64,000 nt of DNA from Janthinobacterium agaricidamnosum. GTDB lineage: Bacteria > Pseudomonadota > Gammaproteobacteria > Burkholderiales > Burkholderiaceae_D. This document shows, piece by piece, positions 44,131 through 52,899 of the stretch; the stretch's first letter is position 1, and each line of letters starts with the position of its first letter. A program made the position numbers and the translations under genes. The notes beneath the pieces were generated by a model. The model searched no databases, was not told the DNA's origin, and worked only from the letters and a program-made list of their open reading frames with translations. The stretch covers positions 1,054,001 through 1,118,000 of the forward strand of contig NZ_CP033019.1 of assembly GCF_003667705.1 (NCBI RefSeq), in the 5' to 3' direction.

Positions 44131-45057
44131 ATGAGCACAGCCATTTATACCCATCCCGATTGCCAGCGCCATGAAATGGGCGACTGGCACCCAGAATCAC
44201 CGGCCCGCTTGCAGGCCATCAACGATCAATTGATCCTCGCGCACATCAGCGACCTGGTCGAGCACCGTGACGGCGTGCGCGCGCAATTGTCCGATATCGA
44301 GCGCAACCACAGTGCCACGGCCATCGGCCTGGTGCGCGACAATGTACCGCAGGAGGGCGATTACTATCCGCTCGACGGCGACACCCTGCTCAACGCGCAC
44401 AGCTACGAGGCGGCACTGGCTGCGGCCGGCTCGGCCGTGGCAGCCACGGATGCCGTCATCGATGGCGAGATCAGCAACGCCTTCTGCGCGATCCGCCCGC
44501 CCGGCCACCATGCGCGGCCCAGCGAACCGATGGGTTTCTGCCTGTTCAATAATGTCGCCATCGCCGCCAAGCATGCGCTCGACGTGCGTGGCCTCGAGCG
44601 CGTCGCCATCGTCGACTTCGACGTGCACCATGGCAATGGCACGGCCGAGTCCGTGGCGCAGGACCCGCGCATCCTGATGGTGAGTTTTTTCCAGCACCCG
44701 TTCTATCCGTACAGCGATGTCGAATCCTACACCGACACACGCGTCAACGTGCCCGTGCCGGCCCGCTCGAAGGGCGATGCCGTGCGCCAGCTGGTGCTCG
44801 ACCACTGGCTGCCTGCGCTGCACCGGCAACAGCCGCAGATGATTTTCATTTCCGCCGGTTTCGACGCCCACCGCGAAGACGACGTGGGCGGCATGGGCCT
44901 GGTGGAGGCCGACTACACATGGATGACGCAGCAGATGATGGCCGTGGCCCATCAGTATGGCAAGGGCCGCATCGTCAGCTGTCTCGAAGGGGGCTACAAC
45001 CTGTCGTCCCTGGGCCGCAGCGTGGCGGCGCACGTGAAGGCGCTGGCGGAACTGTAA
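44131..45057 (+). CDS. Histone deacetylase family amidohydrolase
   Basis: The product is 308 residues. The zinc site is shown by DFDVHHGNGTAE (Asp and His) and GFDAHREDDVGG (Asp), with the general acid pair in RPPGHHARPSEP, the loop FCLFNNVAIAA and the C-terminal LEGGYNLSSLGRSVAAH. This is a complete deacetylase core. Bacterial members act on acetylpolyamines, acetoin (AcuC) or unknown amides. The gene is single and divergent from moxR. No partner acetyltransferase is near. Substrate cannot be told. Confidence 0.92.
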   Translation: MSTAIYTHPDCQRHEMGDWHPESPARLQAINDQLILAHISDLVEHRDGVRAQLSDIERNHSATAIGLVRDNVPQEGDYYPLDGDTLLNAHSYEAALAAAGSAVAATDAVIDGEISNAFCAIRPPGHHARPSEPMGFCLFNNVAIAAKHALDVRGLERVAIVDFDVHHGNGTAESVAQDPRILMVSFFQHPFYPYSDVESYTDTRVNVPVPARSKGDAVRQLVLDHWLPALHRQQPQMIFISAGFDAHREDDVGGMGLVEADYTWMTQQMMAVAHQYGKGRIVSCLEGGYNLSSLGRSVAAHVKALAEL

Positions 45058-45069
45058 CGGCGCAGCGCA

Positions 45070-45396
45070 CTACAGCAAGGTGGGACGGCGGCTGGAATGC
45101 GTGTGGCGGTGGGTCTGATAGTCGAGCGCGTCGCCGGCCATGAAGCGGCGCCATGCTTGCGTGTAGACAAGCGATGATTTATCCGCATCGAAGCTGTCGA
45201 GCTGCAACATGTCGCGGTGGTGCTTGATTTCATTGACCAGTTGGTCATACAGCATTTGCAAGCCATAACTGTCGGCGCTCTGACGTTTCAAGCGCTCCTC
45301 GAGCTGCGCCACTTGCCCCTGCAGCTGCCGGCATTCCTTCTTCCAGTCATTGCGCGGCACGCGCTTGGGCGCCATGCCAGTGTGTTCCATCATCAT
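45070..45396 (-). CDS. Hypothetical coiled-coil protein
   Basis: The product is up to 108 residues, with several possible starts (MMMEHTGM). Residues about 20-65 form a predicted coiled coil (DWKKECRQLQGQVAQLEERLK, then LVNEIKHHRDMLQLD), followed by a Trp/Tyr-containing segment and a His-rich tail. No family is recognised. It ends 12 nt after the HDAC-like gene stop and converges on it. No membrane segment or signal peptide. Confidence 0.6.
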   Translation of the reverse strand: MMMEHTGMAPKRVPRNDWKKECRQLQGQVAQLEERLKRQSADSYGLQMLYDQLVNEIKHHRDMLQLDSFDADKSSLVYTQAWRRFMAGDALDYQTHRHTHSSRRPTLL

Positions 45397-45554
45397 ATCG
45401 AGCTATCCCATCGCCTGTCTCCCTGCGCCTGTGCCAGCCAGTCCGGAAAACATTGCTTTTCATTTAAGAGGCGATATTAGAGCATACTTTTTTGTTTCTT
45501 TCAGTAAATATAAAAGTCCGCGTAGAAATATTTGACCCGGTTCCCGCGCGCGTA

Positions 45555-46295
45555 TCACTGGCGCAGCGCCGCCTTCTTGGGTGGTGCCGGGGCGGCTTCC
45601 GCCATGTTGCCGTCATCGGCATACGTGAGGGTCAGCAGGGTATTGTCGTCCCAGCTCACGTCATGCAGCGGCGGCACGTAGCGCTGGCGGTCTTCCGTGA
45701 TGCGGATGTCCAGCGTGCGCTCGCCCGAGCGCGCCTGCACGGCAAGCAGCTTGCGGAATACGGGAAACGGCACGTGGATCAGCGACGAGTGGCAAGGCCC
45801 GCCCGCCAGACGGAACAGGTTGCGCCGCACAAACGGCAGGTCATCCTGCTCGACGGCCCAGCGGATTTCGCATTCCAGGCGCAAGTCGCCCAGGCGGCGC
45901 ACGTTCTGGGGCAGGCCTGGCGTGTGAATGTCGGCGCGCCAGCGCACGGTGTCGCGCTTCTTGTTGCTGACCAGGTCGGCATTTGCATCGTAGGCGGTCT
46001 TGTCGCGCGTCAAGGTGAAACCGCCGTCCGCTGCCAGCGGCACGGGGATGGACAGATTGTCGGCCGACAGGTGCAGGGTCACGCCTTCGAGCCTGGCCTT
46101 CGGCGTGGCGGGGATCAGCATGAAGCGCAGCGGCGCGCCTGGCGCCAGGCGCTGGTAGTCGGCGTACGCGTCGAGTCCCTTGAGCATGGTGCGGTAGGGG
46201 CGCAGGTCGGGATCGCGCGTGCCTTGCACGTCGACAATCTGTTGTATTTCCTGGTTCGCTGCGTCGCCTGGCGCCGCCGCTTGTTCCTGGGCCAT
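45555..46295 (-). CDS. Secreted hypothetical protein, signal peptide probably lost to a frameshift
   Basis: The intact frame gives 246 residues starting MAQEQAAAPGDAANQEIQQI. It has no signal peptide in frame, yet the DNA just upstream encodes MHLPRFFLLV in one frame and LCACLLPAMAQEQ in the frame of the gene. Joining them across the run GTCCCCTTTGC with one added base would give a good signal peptide cut at AMA-QEQ. The mature part is beta-rich (FMLIPATPKARLEGVTLHLS, FVRRNLFRLAGGP), family unknown. Either the gene is frameshifted or the sequence has a one-base error near 46305-46320. Confidence 0.7.
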   Translation of the reverse strand: MAQEQAAAPGDAANQEIQQIVDVQGTRDPDLRPYRTMLKGLDAYADYQRLAPGAPLRFMLIPATPKARLEGVTLHLSADNLSIPVPLAADGGFTLTRDKTAYDANADLVSNKKRDTVRWRADIHTPGLPQNVRRLGDLRLECEIRWAVEQDDLPFVRRNLFRLAGGPCHSSLIHVPFPVFRKLLAVQARSGERTLDIRITEDRQRYVPPLHDVSWDDNTLLTLTYADDGNMAEAAPAPPKKAALRQ

Positions 46296-46552
46296 GGCGG
46301 GCAGCAGACAGGCGCAAAGGGGACGAGGAGGAAAAAACGGGGAAGATGCATGGAATGCGTGCCAGGTTGTACTTGCAATGTGGAAACCGGCCAGGCTGGA
46401 CGGACTGCGGATCTTATCATTCGTGTAACTGCCAAATTATCACCAATTGTCTCGTTCGCGCCGCACGGCTGGCGCTGGCGGCGGAAAATGGGACGTCGCA
46501 GCGGCAACCACGTAAAATAGCGGATTGACCGAACGATTTTGAAAGCAAGAGC

Positions 46553-47500
46553 ATGGCGATACAATGGTACCCAGGACACATGAACGCGGCCCGCAAGAAA
46601 GCGGCCGAAACCATGGAAAACACCGATCTGGTGATTGAAGTGGTGGACGCGCGCCTGCCGGCAGCCAGCTGCAATCCCATGGTGGACGAGCTGCGCCTGT
46701 TCCGCCAGCGCCCTTGCCTGAAAATCCTCAACAAGACAGACCTGGCCGATCCTGCCGCAACTAGCGCCTGGGTCGCGTACTTCAATGCCCAGGAAGGCGT
46801 GACCGCGTATGCGATGACGACCAAGAAGCCGGGCGATGTGGCGCGCATTCCTGATCTGGCCAAGTCGCTGGCGCCGCACCGCGGCGTGCCGACCAAGCCG
46901 CTGCGCATCATGATCATGGGTATTCCCAACGTGGGCAAGTCGACGCTGATGAACGCGCTGCTGAAAAAACGCGTGGCCAAGGTGGGCGACGAGCCGGCCG
47001 TGACGAAAATGCAGCAAAAGCTGTACCTGGACAAGAACACCATCCTCGTCGACACGCCCGGCATGCTGTGGCCGAAGATCGCCATCCCCAGCGACGGCCT
47101 GATGCTGGCGGCCAGCCACGCGATCGGCTCGAACGCGCTGATCGAAGAGGAAGTGGCCGTCTTCCTGGCAGAGGAATTGCTCAAGCGCTACCCGGACTTG
47201 CTGGCGGCCCGCTACGGCACCAAGATCGGCGAAGTCGACGCCATCGGCGTGGTCGAGGGCATCGCCGCCAAGCGCGGCTTCCGCATCAAGGGCGGCGACT
47301 ACGATTTCGAGAAAGCGTCGCATACCCTGCTGCTCGACTACCGCAGCGGCATCCTGGGCCGCATCTCGCTGGAAACGCCGGACACACGCGCGGCCCTGAT
47401 GGCCCAGCATGCGGCCGAAATGGCGGAAAAAGCGGCGAAGGCGGCGGAAATTGCCGCTGAAAAGGCGAAAAATGCGGCGCGGGGCAAGCGCGGCACGTAA
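46553..47500 (+). CDS. rbgA: Ribosome biogenesis GTPase YlqF/RbgA
   Basis: The product is 315 residues. It is a circularly permuted GTPase: the G4 motif ILNKTDLAD comes before G1 GIPNVGKSTLMNAL and G3 VDTPGMLWP. The N-terminus WYPGHMNAARKKAAE is the hallmark of the family. It should help 50S subunit maturation. A C-terminal extension rich in Ala, Lys and Glu (AEMAEKAAKAAEIAAEKAKN) follows the helical ANTAR-like domain. A strong terminator lies directly after it. Confidence 0.94.
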   Translation: MAIQWYPGHMNAARKKAAETMENTDLVIEVVDARLPAASCNPMVDELRLFRQRPCLKILNKTDLADPAATSAWVAYFNAQEGVTAYAMTTKKPGDVARIPDLAKSLAPHRGVPTKPLRIMIMGIPNVGKSTLMNALLKKRVAKVGDEPAVTKMQQKLYLDKNTILVDTPGMLWPKIAIPSDGLMLAASHAIGSNALIEEEVAVFLAEELLKRYPDLLAARYGTKIGEVDAIGVVEGIAAKRGFRIKGGDYDFEKASHTLLLDYRSGILGRISLETPDTRAALMAQHAAEMAEKAAKAAEIAAEKAKNAARGKRGT

Positions 47501-47507
47501 TGAAACA

Positions 47508-47533
47508 AAAGCCGCTAGCTAGCGGCTTTTTTA
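47508..47533 (+). terminator. Terminator after rbgA
   Basis: AAAAGCCGCTAGCTAGCGGC stem with TTTTTT, nearly perfect palindrome. Confidence 0.9.
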
Positions 47534-47713
47534 AATTCTGGGGTCAGACCCCCGGTGACGTAGGCGTCGAACCTGCCGTTGGCGGTGTTGCGGGACTCGG
47601 CGTCCCCGTCTGACCCCGGCTTCCGAATTCACCCCAAAGCAAATTCTGGGGTCAGACCCCCGGTTACGTTGACGCTGAACCAGCCGTTAGCGGTGTTGAG
47701 GGTCTGCCCCCGG
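47534..47713. repeat. GGGGTCAGACC repeat element, copies 2 and 3 in direct repeat
   Basis: Both copies begin AAATTCTGGGGTCAGACCCC (47534 and 47641), carry a diverged GGTnACGTnGnCGnnGAACC and GCCGTTnGCGGTGTTG, and end near GTCTGACCCCGG (47608-47619) or GTCTGCCCCCGG (about 47702-47713). They are related to the element at 23899-23964. Copy 3 covers the last codons of the dioxygenase gene. Confidence 0.8.
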
Positions 47714-48539
47714 CTTGCTGCTCATTTCCGCTCGCCGCCCCGAACCTGAAACTGGTCACCGCCAGCGCCCCAAAGAAATCCTCTTCGTGGTAGACGACGT
47801 GCGCCGCTTCCTGCTCGGCCGCGCCGAGCGCCACCATCAGCGGCAGCAGATGGTCTTCCTGCGGATGGGCCTGGCGCGCGCCCGGGGCCCGGTCCCAGGC
47901 CAGCAACTGTTCCAGCCGCTGCTGTGGCGGCAAGGCCATCGTCTGGCGCAGCCAGGCGTCGAACTGGTGCGAGGCGACGGCGCCCGCCTGGCCGAACTGG
48001 CGCAGGTTGTGATAACTGAGGCCACTGCCCAGTATCAGTACGCCCTGCCGGCGCAGGCCGGCCAGCGCGCGGCCCACTTCGACGTGCGTCAGCGGATCGT
48101 AGCCGTGCTTGAGCGACAGCTGCACCAGCGGTACGTCCGCCTGCGGGTAAATGGGGAACAGGGCGCTGAAAGTGCCGTGGTCGAAGCCGCGCTCGTGGTC
48201 GAGGCGCGCCAGATGGCCGGCCGCATCGAGCAACTGTTTTACCTGCGCCGCCAGCTCCGGCGCGCCCGGCGCCGGGTACTGGATTTGATAGGTGTGCGGC
48301 GGAAAGCCCGAATAATCGTAGATCATGCCCGGCTTGGGGCTGGCCGAGACGAGAAACTGCGGCCCTTCCCAGTGCGCCGTCACGACCAGCACGGCTTTCG
48401 GGCGCGCGCCGATCTGGCGCGGGATGTCCTGCAGCGACGCTTCCAGCACGTCGTAGCGGCCGCCGAACTGGTCTTTCATGAACGGCCACGGGCCGCCGCC
48501 GTGCGACAGGAAATAGGTGGGAAATGTGTGCTCTTGCAT
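47664..48539 (-). CDS. DODA-type extradiol aromatic ring-opening dioxygenase (YgiD-like)
   Basis: The product is 291 residues; the family usually has about 260. Metal and catalytic histidines are visible in LSHGGGPWPFM, VTAHWEGP, FDHGTFSAL, ILGSGLSYHNLR and AHPQEDHLLPLMVALGAA. The family includes plant and bacterial 4,5-DOPA dioxygenases. The last residues (GGRPSTPLTAGSAST) come from the repeat element, so the C-terminus has been replaced or extended by it. It is divergent from a LysR gene and may be controlled by it. Confidence 0.9.
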   Translation of the reverse strand: MQEHTFPTYFLSHGGGPWPFMKDQFGGRYDVLEASLQDIPRQIGARPKAVLVVTAHWEGPQFLVSASPKPGMIYDYSGFPPHTYQIQYPAPGAPELAAQVKQLLDAAGHLARLDHERGFDHGTFSALFPIYPQADVPLVQLSLKHGYDPLTHVEVGRALAGLRRQGVLILGSGLSYHNLRQFGQAGAVASHQFDAWLRQTMALPPQQRLEQLLAWDRAPGARQAHPQEDHLLPLMVALGAAEQEAAHVVYHEEDFFGALAVTSFRFGAASGNEQQAGGRPSTPLTAGSAST

Positions 48540-48651
48540 GGCGGCTCCGGAGTGGAATGACTGATGCTATCGATGATAGTCATGCGCGCTCAGTTGATCA
48601 AGATCGCAATTATTGATATATCATTTCCATTTTGTTGATGATGGGACAGTC

Positions 48652-49542
48652 ATGGATACCTTGCGCAGCATGCGCGTGTTTCGCGCCGTAGTGGAGCTGG
48701 ACAGTTTTGTGCGGGCCAGCGAGCGCCTCGATCTGTCGCCGGCCATGGTCAGCAAGCACGTGATGCACCTTGAACGCCACCTGGGCGCGCGCTTGCTGAA
48801 CCGCAGCAGCCGCCACCTGAGCCTGACGGAAATCGGCAAGGTGTATTTTGAACAGTGCCGCGACATGCTCGACAACCTCGACGAAGTGGAAGCGACGGTC
48901 GGCCGCACGACGGTGGTGCCGCGCGGCATGTTGCGCCTGAGCGCCCCCGTCTGGTTCGCCAATGCCATCTTTACGCGCACCCTGGTGGCTTACCGCGAGC
49001 GCTTCCCGGAAGTCACGTTCGACATCGATTTGAGCGGAAGAGTGGTCAACCTGGTGGAAGAGGGTTTCGACCTGGCCCTGCGCGTGAGCCAGGCGCCGTC
49101 GCCGGCCCTGATCGCGCGGCCCATCGGCAGCATCGCCTTTCACCTGGTGGCCGCTCCCGCCTACCTGGCGCGCGCGGGCCGGCCGCAGCTGCCGCAAGAC
49201 CTGGCCCAGCACGCCATGATCAGCTATTCCTTGCTGGCGAACGGCAATGAGCTGGCCTTCGACGGGCCGCAGGGACGCGAGACGGTGAAGTTTACGCCCG
49301 TGCTGCAATGCAATAACGAAAGCCTGCTGCACGCGGCCGCGCTCGACGGCATGGGCATCGCGCTGCTGCCGTCGTGGCAGACGGATGACGACCTGGCGGC
49401 GGGGCGGCTGGTGCGCCTCTTCGACGATTTCAAGCTGGCGGGCGGCAAGGTGTACGCCGTCTATACAAGCCGCCGCTACCTGTCCTCGAAGGTGCGCACC
49501 TTCATCGATTTCCTCGCCGATGAAGGGCGCCTGGGGGCCTGA
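48652..49542 (+). CDS. LysR-family transcriptional regulator
   Basis: The product is 296 residues from the ATG at 48652. The N-terminal HTH reads MDTLRSMRVFRAVVELDSFV, then LDLSPAMVSKHVMHLERHLGARLLNRSSR. The rest is a periplasmic-binding-like effector domain (VNLVEEGFDLALRVSQAPSPALIARPIG). The MDTLRSMRVF start and LNRSSRHLSLT pattern place it in the CrgA/DhcR-like group. It is divergent from the dioxygenase gene, 112 bp away. Its TGA is directly followed by the TAG (opposite strand) of the convergent gene. Confidence 0.93.
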   Translation: MDTLRSMRVFRAVVELDSFVRASERLDLSPAMVSKHVMHLERHLGARLLNRSSRHLSLTEIGKVYFEQCRDMLDNLDEVEATVGRTTVVPRGMLRLSAPVWFANAIFTRTLVAYRERFPEVTFDIDLSGRVVNLVEEGFDLALRVSQAPSPALIARPIGSIAFHLVAAPAYLARAGRPQLPQDLAQHAMISYSLLANGNELAFDGPQGRETVKFTPVLQCNNESLLHAAALDGMGIALLPSWQTDDDLAAGRLVRLFDDFKLAGGKVYAVYTSRRYLSSKVRTFIDFLADEGRLGA

Positions 49543-50427
49543 CTAGGCGATTGAACGCCTGACGTCGATCAGCGCGAACAGGCGCGCGCTGCGCATCCAC
49601 GCCAGCGCCAGCGCCGCCAGCTGCGTGACCAGCAAGCCGGCCGCGATGGCCAGCGGACCGGGGCCGGCCAGGTTCAGCCGTGCCACGCCCAGCAGCGCAT
49701 ACAGCGCCAGTCCCAGCACCGTGATGACGAGGTAGATGGCCAGGCAGGCCAGCGGACGCCGGCGCAGCATGGCCAGACCCCGCCACCAGGCCTTGACGGC
49801 CGACGTGCGGCGCCGGTCGACGGCCAGCGCCGCGCGGCCCGCGTCGAGCGTGGCGCAGGCCAGCAGGAACAGCACGCCCGCGAGCAGCAAGGCCAGGTGG
49901 CGGGCCAGGTCGGCGTCGGCTTCCAGGATGGCTGTCGCCGCATGCTTGTCGGCCAGTTTCAGCGCGCCGGCGCCGATCGCCAGTGCCACGCCCAGCGGCA
50001 CGATGCTCCACAACAGCATGCGCAGCATGCGGCCGTATTCGCTGAAGGCGCCCGTCAGCAGGGCACCGAAGCCGGGCGGCGCAGGGGCGCGCGCGGCCGT
50101 CACCACCAGGCCGCTCAGCAGCGGCGACAGCAGCAGGGTCAGGACGATGGCGGCGATGGCGGCCTGGCTGATGGCGGCCCCGTTGCGGCTGGCATTGGCG
50201 GCCAGGTCGGCCAACGTCATCAGGTCGAGCCGCTGTGCCAGCGCTGCCGCATGCACGGCCTGGTCGAGGCTGGCGCTCAAGGTGCGCCAGACGGGAATGA
50301 CGGCAACGATGGTCGGGATCAGCAGCAGGCCGGCCCACAGCAGCAGCAAGCGCCATTGCAGGGCGGCGCGGCTGGCGCGCGTGGTCAGGGTCAGGCCGCT
50401 GGCCCGTGGCGTGGAAGTGGCGCTCAT
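49543..50427 (-). CDS. Polytopic membrane protein of unknown function
   Basis: The product is 294 residues with about six membrane segments (for example LLLLWAGLLLIPTIVAVIPV, AIAAIVLTLLLSPLLSGLVV, MLLWSIVPLGVALAIGAGAL, LALLLAGVLFLLACATLDA, LACLAIYLVITVLGLALYALL). No family is recognised. It starts with an ATG that overlaps the stop of the M1 peptidase gene (ATGA), so the two are made together and probably act together at the inner membrane. Confidence 0.75.
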   Translation of the reverse strand: MSATSTPRASGLTLTTRASRAALQWRLLLLWAGLLLIPTIVAVIPVWRTLSASLDQAVHAAALAQRLDLMTLADLAANASRNGAAISQAAIAAIVLTLLLSPLLSGLVVTAARAPAPPGFGALLTGAFSEYGRMLRMLLWSIVPLGVALAIGAGALKLADKHAATAILEADADLARHLALLLAGVLFLLACATLDAGRAALAVDRRRTSAVKAWWRGLAMLRRRPLACLAIYLVITVLGLALYALLGVARLNLAGPGPLAIAAGLLVTQLAALALAWMRSARLFALIDVRRSIA

Positions 50428-52676
50428 ACGATGGCGATCAGGGAAAGCAGGTATTGGAAGGCGGCGGCGATATCGAGGCTCCAGCGCCGCGCGGCGGACG
50501 TGTCGGCTTTCAGGGTACGGCTGTCATCGAGCTTGTTGACGTCGAGGTAGTGCACGCGGTCGGGATCGAGTTCGGCCGAGACGGCCTTCACGGGCTTGCT
50601 CCAGGTGTAGCGCTGCCACAGTTGCCCGTTGTCCCACACCACGCGTTCGGAGCTGCCGTCGGCGAACTTCACCAGCAGCACCTGCGGCACGGGCGCGCCG
50701 CGGCGGCGCAGCACCACGCTGGTCAGATAGGGATAGGGCCCGGTGCCGGGCTTGGCGTCCGGGTGCGCCTTGTCCCACGCCGCGCGCACCTTGTCCTCTT
50801 CTTTTTCCAGCGCCTCGGGCGTGCGTTCCACGCGCTTGCCGTTCACCAGCGCCAGGCCGGCCAGCGGCGTCTGCTCTTCGCTGGTGAAGCTGCCGATGCG
50901 GTCGTCGATATTCGCGCTGGCATGGACTTGCTGCGCGAAGACCTGTTCCACGATGCGCCGCTGGCCCGTCGCTTCGGCCAGCGCTTCGCGCAGGTCGGCC
51001 ACGCTGGGGTGGCGGAATTTCCACTGTTCGTAATAGGCCTTGAAGCCCCGTTCCATGGCCTCGCTGCCGATGCGCGCTTCCAGGTCGCGCAGGGTGGTGG
51101 CCGTGCGGCTGTAGACGGGCCCCACGCCCTGCAGGCGGTCCCACGCATTCTGGCCCAGCGGGTCGGCCGCATCCTGGCGTGGCGCGGCCATGCGCTCGGC
51201 CTCGAAGACCTTGAAGGCGGGAGCGAAGCCCAGGCGCTTGAGCAGGGGCGTGGTGGCGTGGATGTCCTGGCCGCGCGCGCGCAGCATGCGCTGGTCCCAG
51301 TACTCGTTCAAGCCTTCGTCGAGGATGGGTTCTTCGAATTCGTTCGAGGCCAGGATGCCATAGAAATAGCCATGGCCGAATTCGTGGATGGTGACGAAGT
51401 CGAGGCCGAATCCGGCGAGGGTCTTCGGCTGCAGGCTGGCGAAGCTCGAGGCCGTGATGAAGGTCGGGTATTCCATGCCGCCCGCTTCGGCCGCATTGAA
51501 CGGCGGGATCACCACCGTCAGGGTCTTGTACGGATACGGGCCCAGGGTACGCGAGAAATATGTCAGCGAGTCTTTCGCCGCCTGCAGCGCGGGCGCCGCG
51601 TTCGACGCATACTCGGGCGGGTACAGCACCTTGATGGCCACGGGCGGGCTGCCAGGGGCGCTCCAGCTGCCCGTCAATGGCGCTGCGCTGCGCTTGTCGG
51701 CCGTCCAGGCGAAATCGTGCACGTCGCCCTGCACATAGTGGTGCGTGAGCATGCCGTTTTTCTCCTGCGGCGCGCCCTGTAATTCACCGGTGGCGCCCAC
51801 CGTGTACTCCCTGGGCACGGTCAGCTTCACGTCGTAGCGGCCGAAGTCGGCGTAGAACTCCGAATTGAGGTGAAATTCATGCGCGTTCCAGCGCGGCGCG
51901 GTGGCGCCCCGTTCGCCGGGCAGTTCCAGCACGGCGATCTTCGGGAACCACTGGCCCACCAGATGGAAGCTGCCGAAATAGCCGGTGCGCGCGATGACGC
52001 GCGGCAGCTGGTCGAAGAAGCGCATGTCGAGCGTCGTCTCGGCGCCCGGCGCGACGGCCTGCGGCAAGTCGACGCGCACCACGGTGCGGTCGGTGGCCGG
52101 GCCGTTGTCGGGCTGGACGAAATGCCAGGGCGCCGTGGCGCCGTTTTGCGTCATGCTGCGCAGTTCCATGTAGCCCCACTCGCCGTCGCGCGTGCCGACG
52201 CCCGAGCGAAAGCCCGTATCGAACTTGCGCTTCTCGGTAAAGAAGGTCGAATGCTCGCCCTCGAAGGCGTTCAGGTACAGGTGCAGGTACACGCTGCTGA
52301 CGGCTTGCGCGCTGCGGTTGCGCCAGCGCAGTTTCTGCCGGCCGTCTATCGTGTGCTTGACGGGATCGAGCGTCGCTTCGATCTGGTAGTCGACCACGCG
52401 GTCCGACAGCGTCGCTTGCGCACCCGTGCGCGCGCCGCCCCAGGCGTTGCCGGCGCTGGGCGTGGTGACGGCGGCCGCATGCGGCGAAGCGAGGGCGATG
52501 CCGTCGGCCGACGGCGCCGGCGGCATGGGCGCGCTGGCCGGCTTGCCCTGGTCCTGCTGGGCGAACAGCTCGGCCTGCAGGGCCAGGCCGGCCAGCAGCA
52601 GGGCGGCGATGGCAAGGGCTTTGAACTTGCCCGCGAGGGGGACAATGCGGCGGCGCGGCGTGCTACGACTTTCCAT
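50424..52676 (-). CDS. M1 family zinc metallopeptidase (aminopeptidase N-like)
   Basis: The product is 750 residues with an N-terminal hydrophobic segment (FKALAIAALLLAGLALQAEL) that should act as a signal or anchor. The substrate-recognition GGMEY-like motif EAGGMEYPTFIT precedes the zinc site HEFGHGYFYG (near residue 430) and the third ligand glutamate in LDEGLNEYWDQR. The N-terminal domain has a beta fold of the M1 family (LDPVKHTIDGRQKLRWRN). It is likely a periplasmic or membrane-bound aminopeptidase. The membrane protein gene follows in overlap. Confidence 0.9.
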   Translation of the reverse strand: MESRSTPRRRIVPLAGKFKALAIAALLLAGLALQAELFAQQDQGKPASAPMPPAPSADGIALASPHAAAVTTPSAGNAWGGARTGAQATLSDRVVDYQIEATLDPVKHTIDGRQKLRWRNRSAQAVSSVYLHLYLNAFEGEHSTFFTEKRKFDTGFRSGVGTRDGEWGYMELRSMTQNGATAPWHFVQPDNGPATDRTVVRVDLPQAVAPGAETTLDMRFFDQLPRVIARTGYFGSFHLVGQWFPKIAVLELPGERGATAPRWNAHEFHLNSEFYADFGRYDVKLTVPREYTVGATGELQGAPQEKNGMLTHHYVQGDVHDFAWTADKRSAAPLTGSWSAPGSPPVAIKVLYPPEYASNAAPALQAAKDSLTYFSRTLGPYPYKTLTVVIPPFNAAEAGGMEYPTFITASSFASLQPKTLAGFGLDFVTIHEFGHGYFYGILASNEFEEPILDEGLNEYWDQRMLRARGQDIHATTPLLKRLGFAPAFKVFEAERMAAPRQDAADPLGQNAWDRLQGVGPVYSRTATTLRDLEARIGSEAMERGFKAYYEQWKFRHPSVADLREALAEATGQRRIVEQVFAQQVHASANIDDRIGSFTSEEQTPLAGLALVNGKRVERTPEALEKEEDKVRAAWDKAHPDAKPGTGPYPYLTSVVLRRRGAPVPQVLLVKFADGSSERVVWDNGQLWQRYTWSKPVKAVSAELDPDRVHYLDVNKLDDSRTLKADTSAARRWSLDIAAAFQYLLSLIAIV

Positions 52677-52899
52677 GCGTGACTCCCACAGTGACTTGTT
52701 GATTTTCAGATGCAGTCGGCTGCGCCCAGGATCGCCGGGTGCTCGTTAATATACCTGTAAAAATTACAAATAAGCAATGGATTATGCTGGCAGCCCAGCT
52801 CGCTGTTGCGGCGCCGCGCGCCGTGCGTATAATGATTCGCTTTTGCCATCCTCCTACTACCGTGCGTTCGCGCCCAGGTAGCGCACCCAGCTTTCCGCC

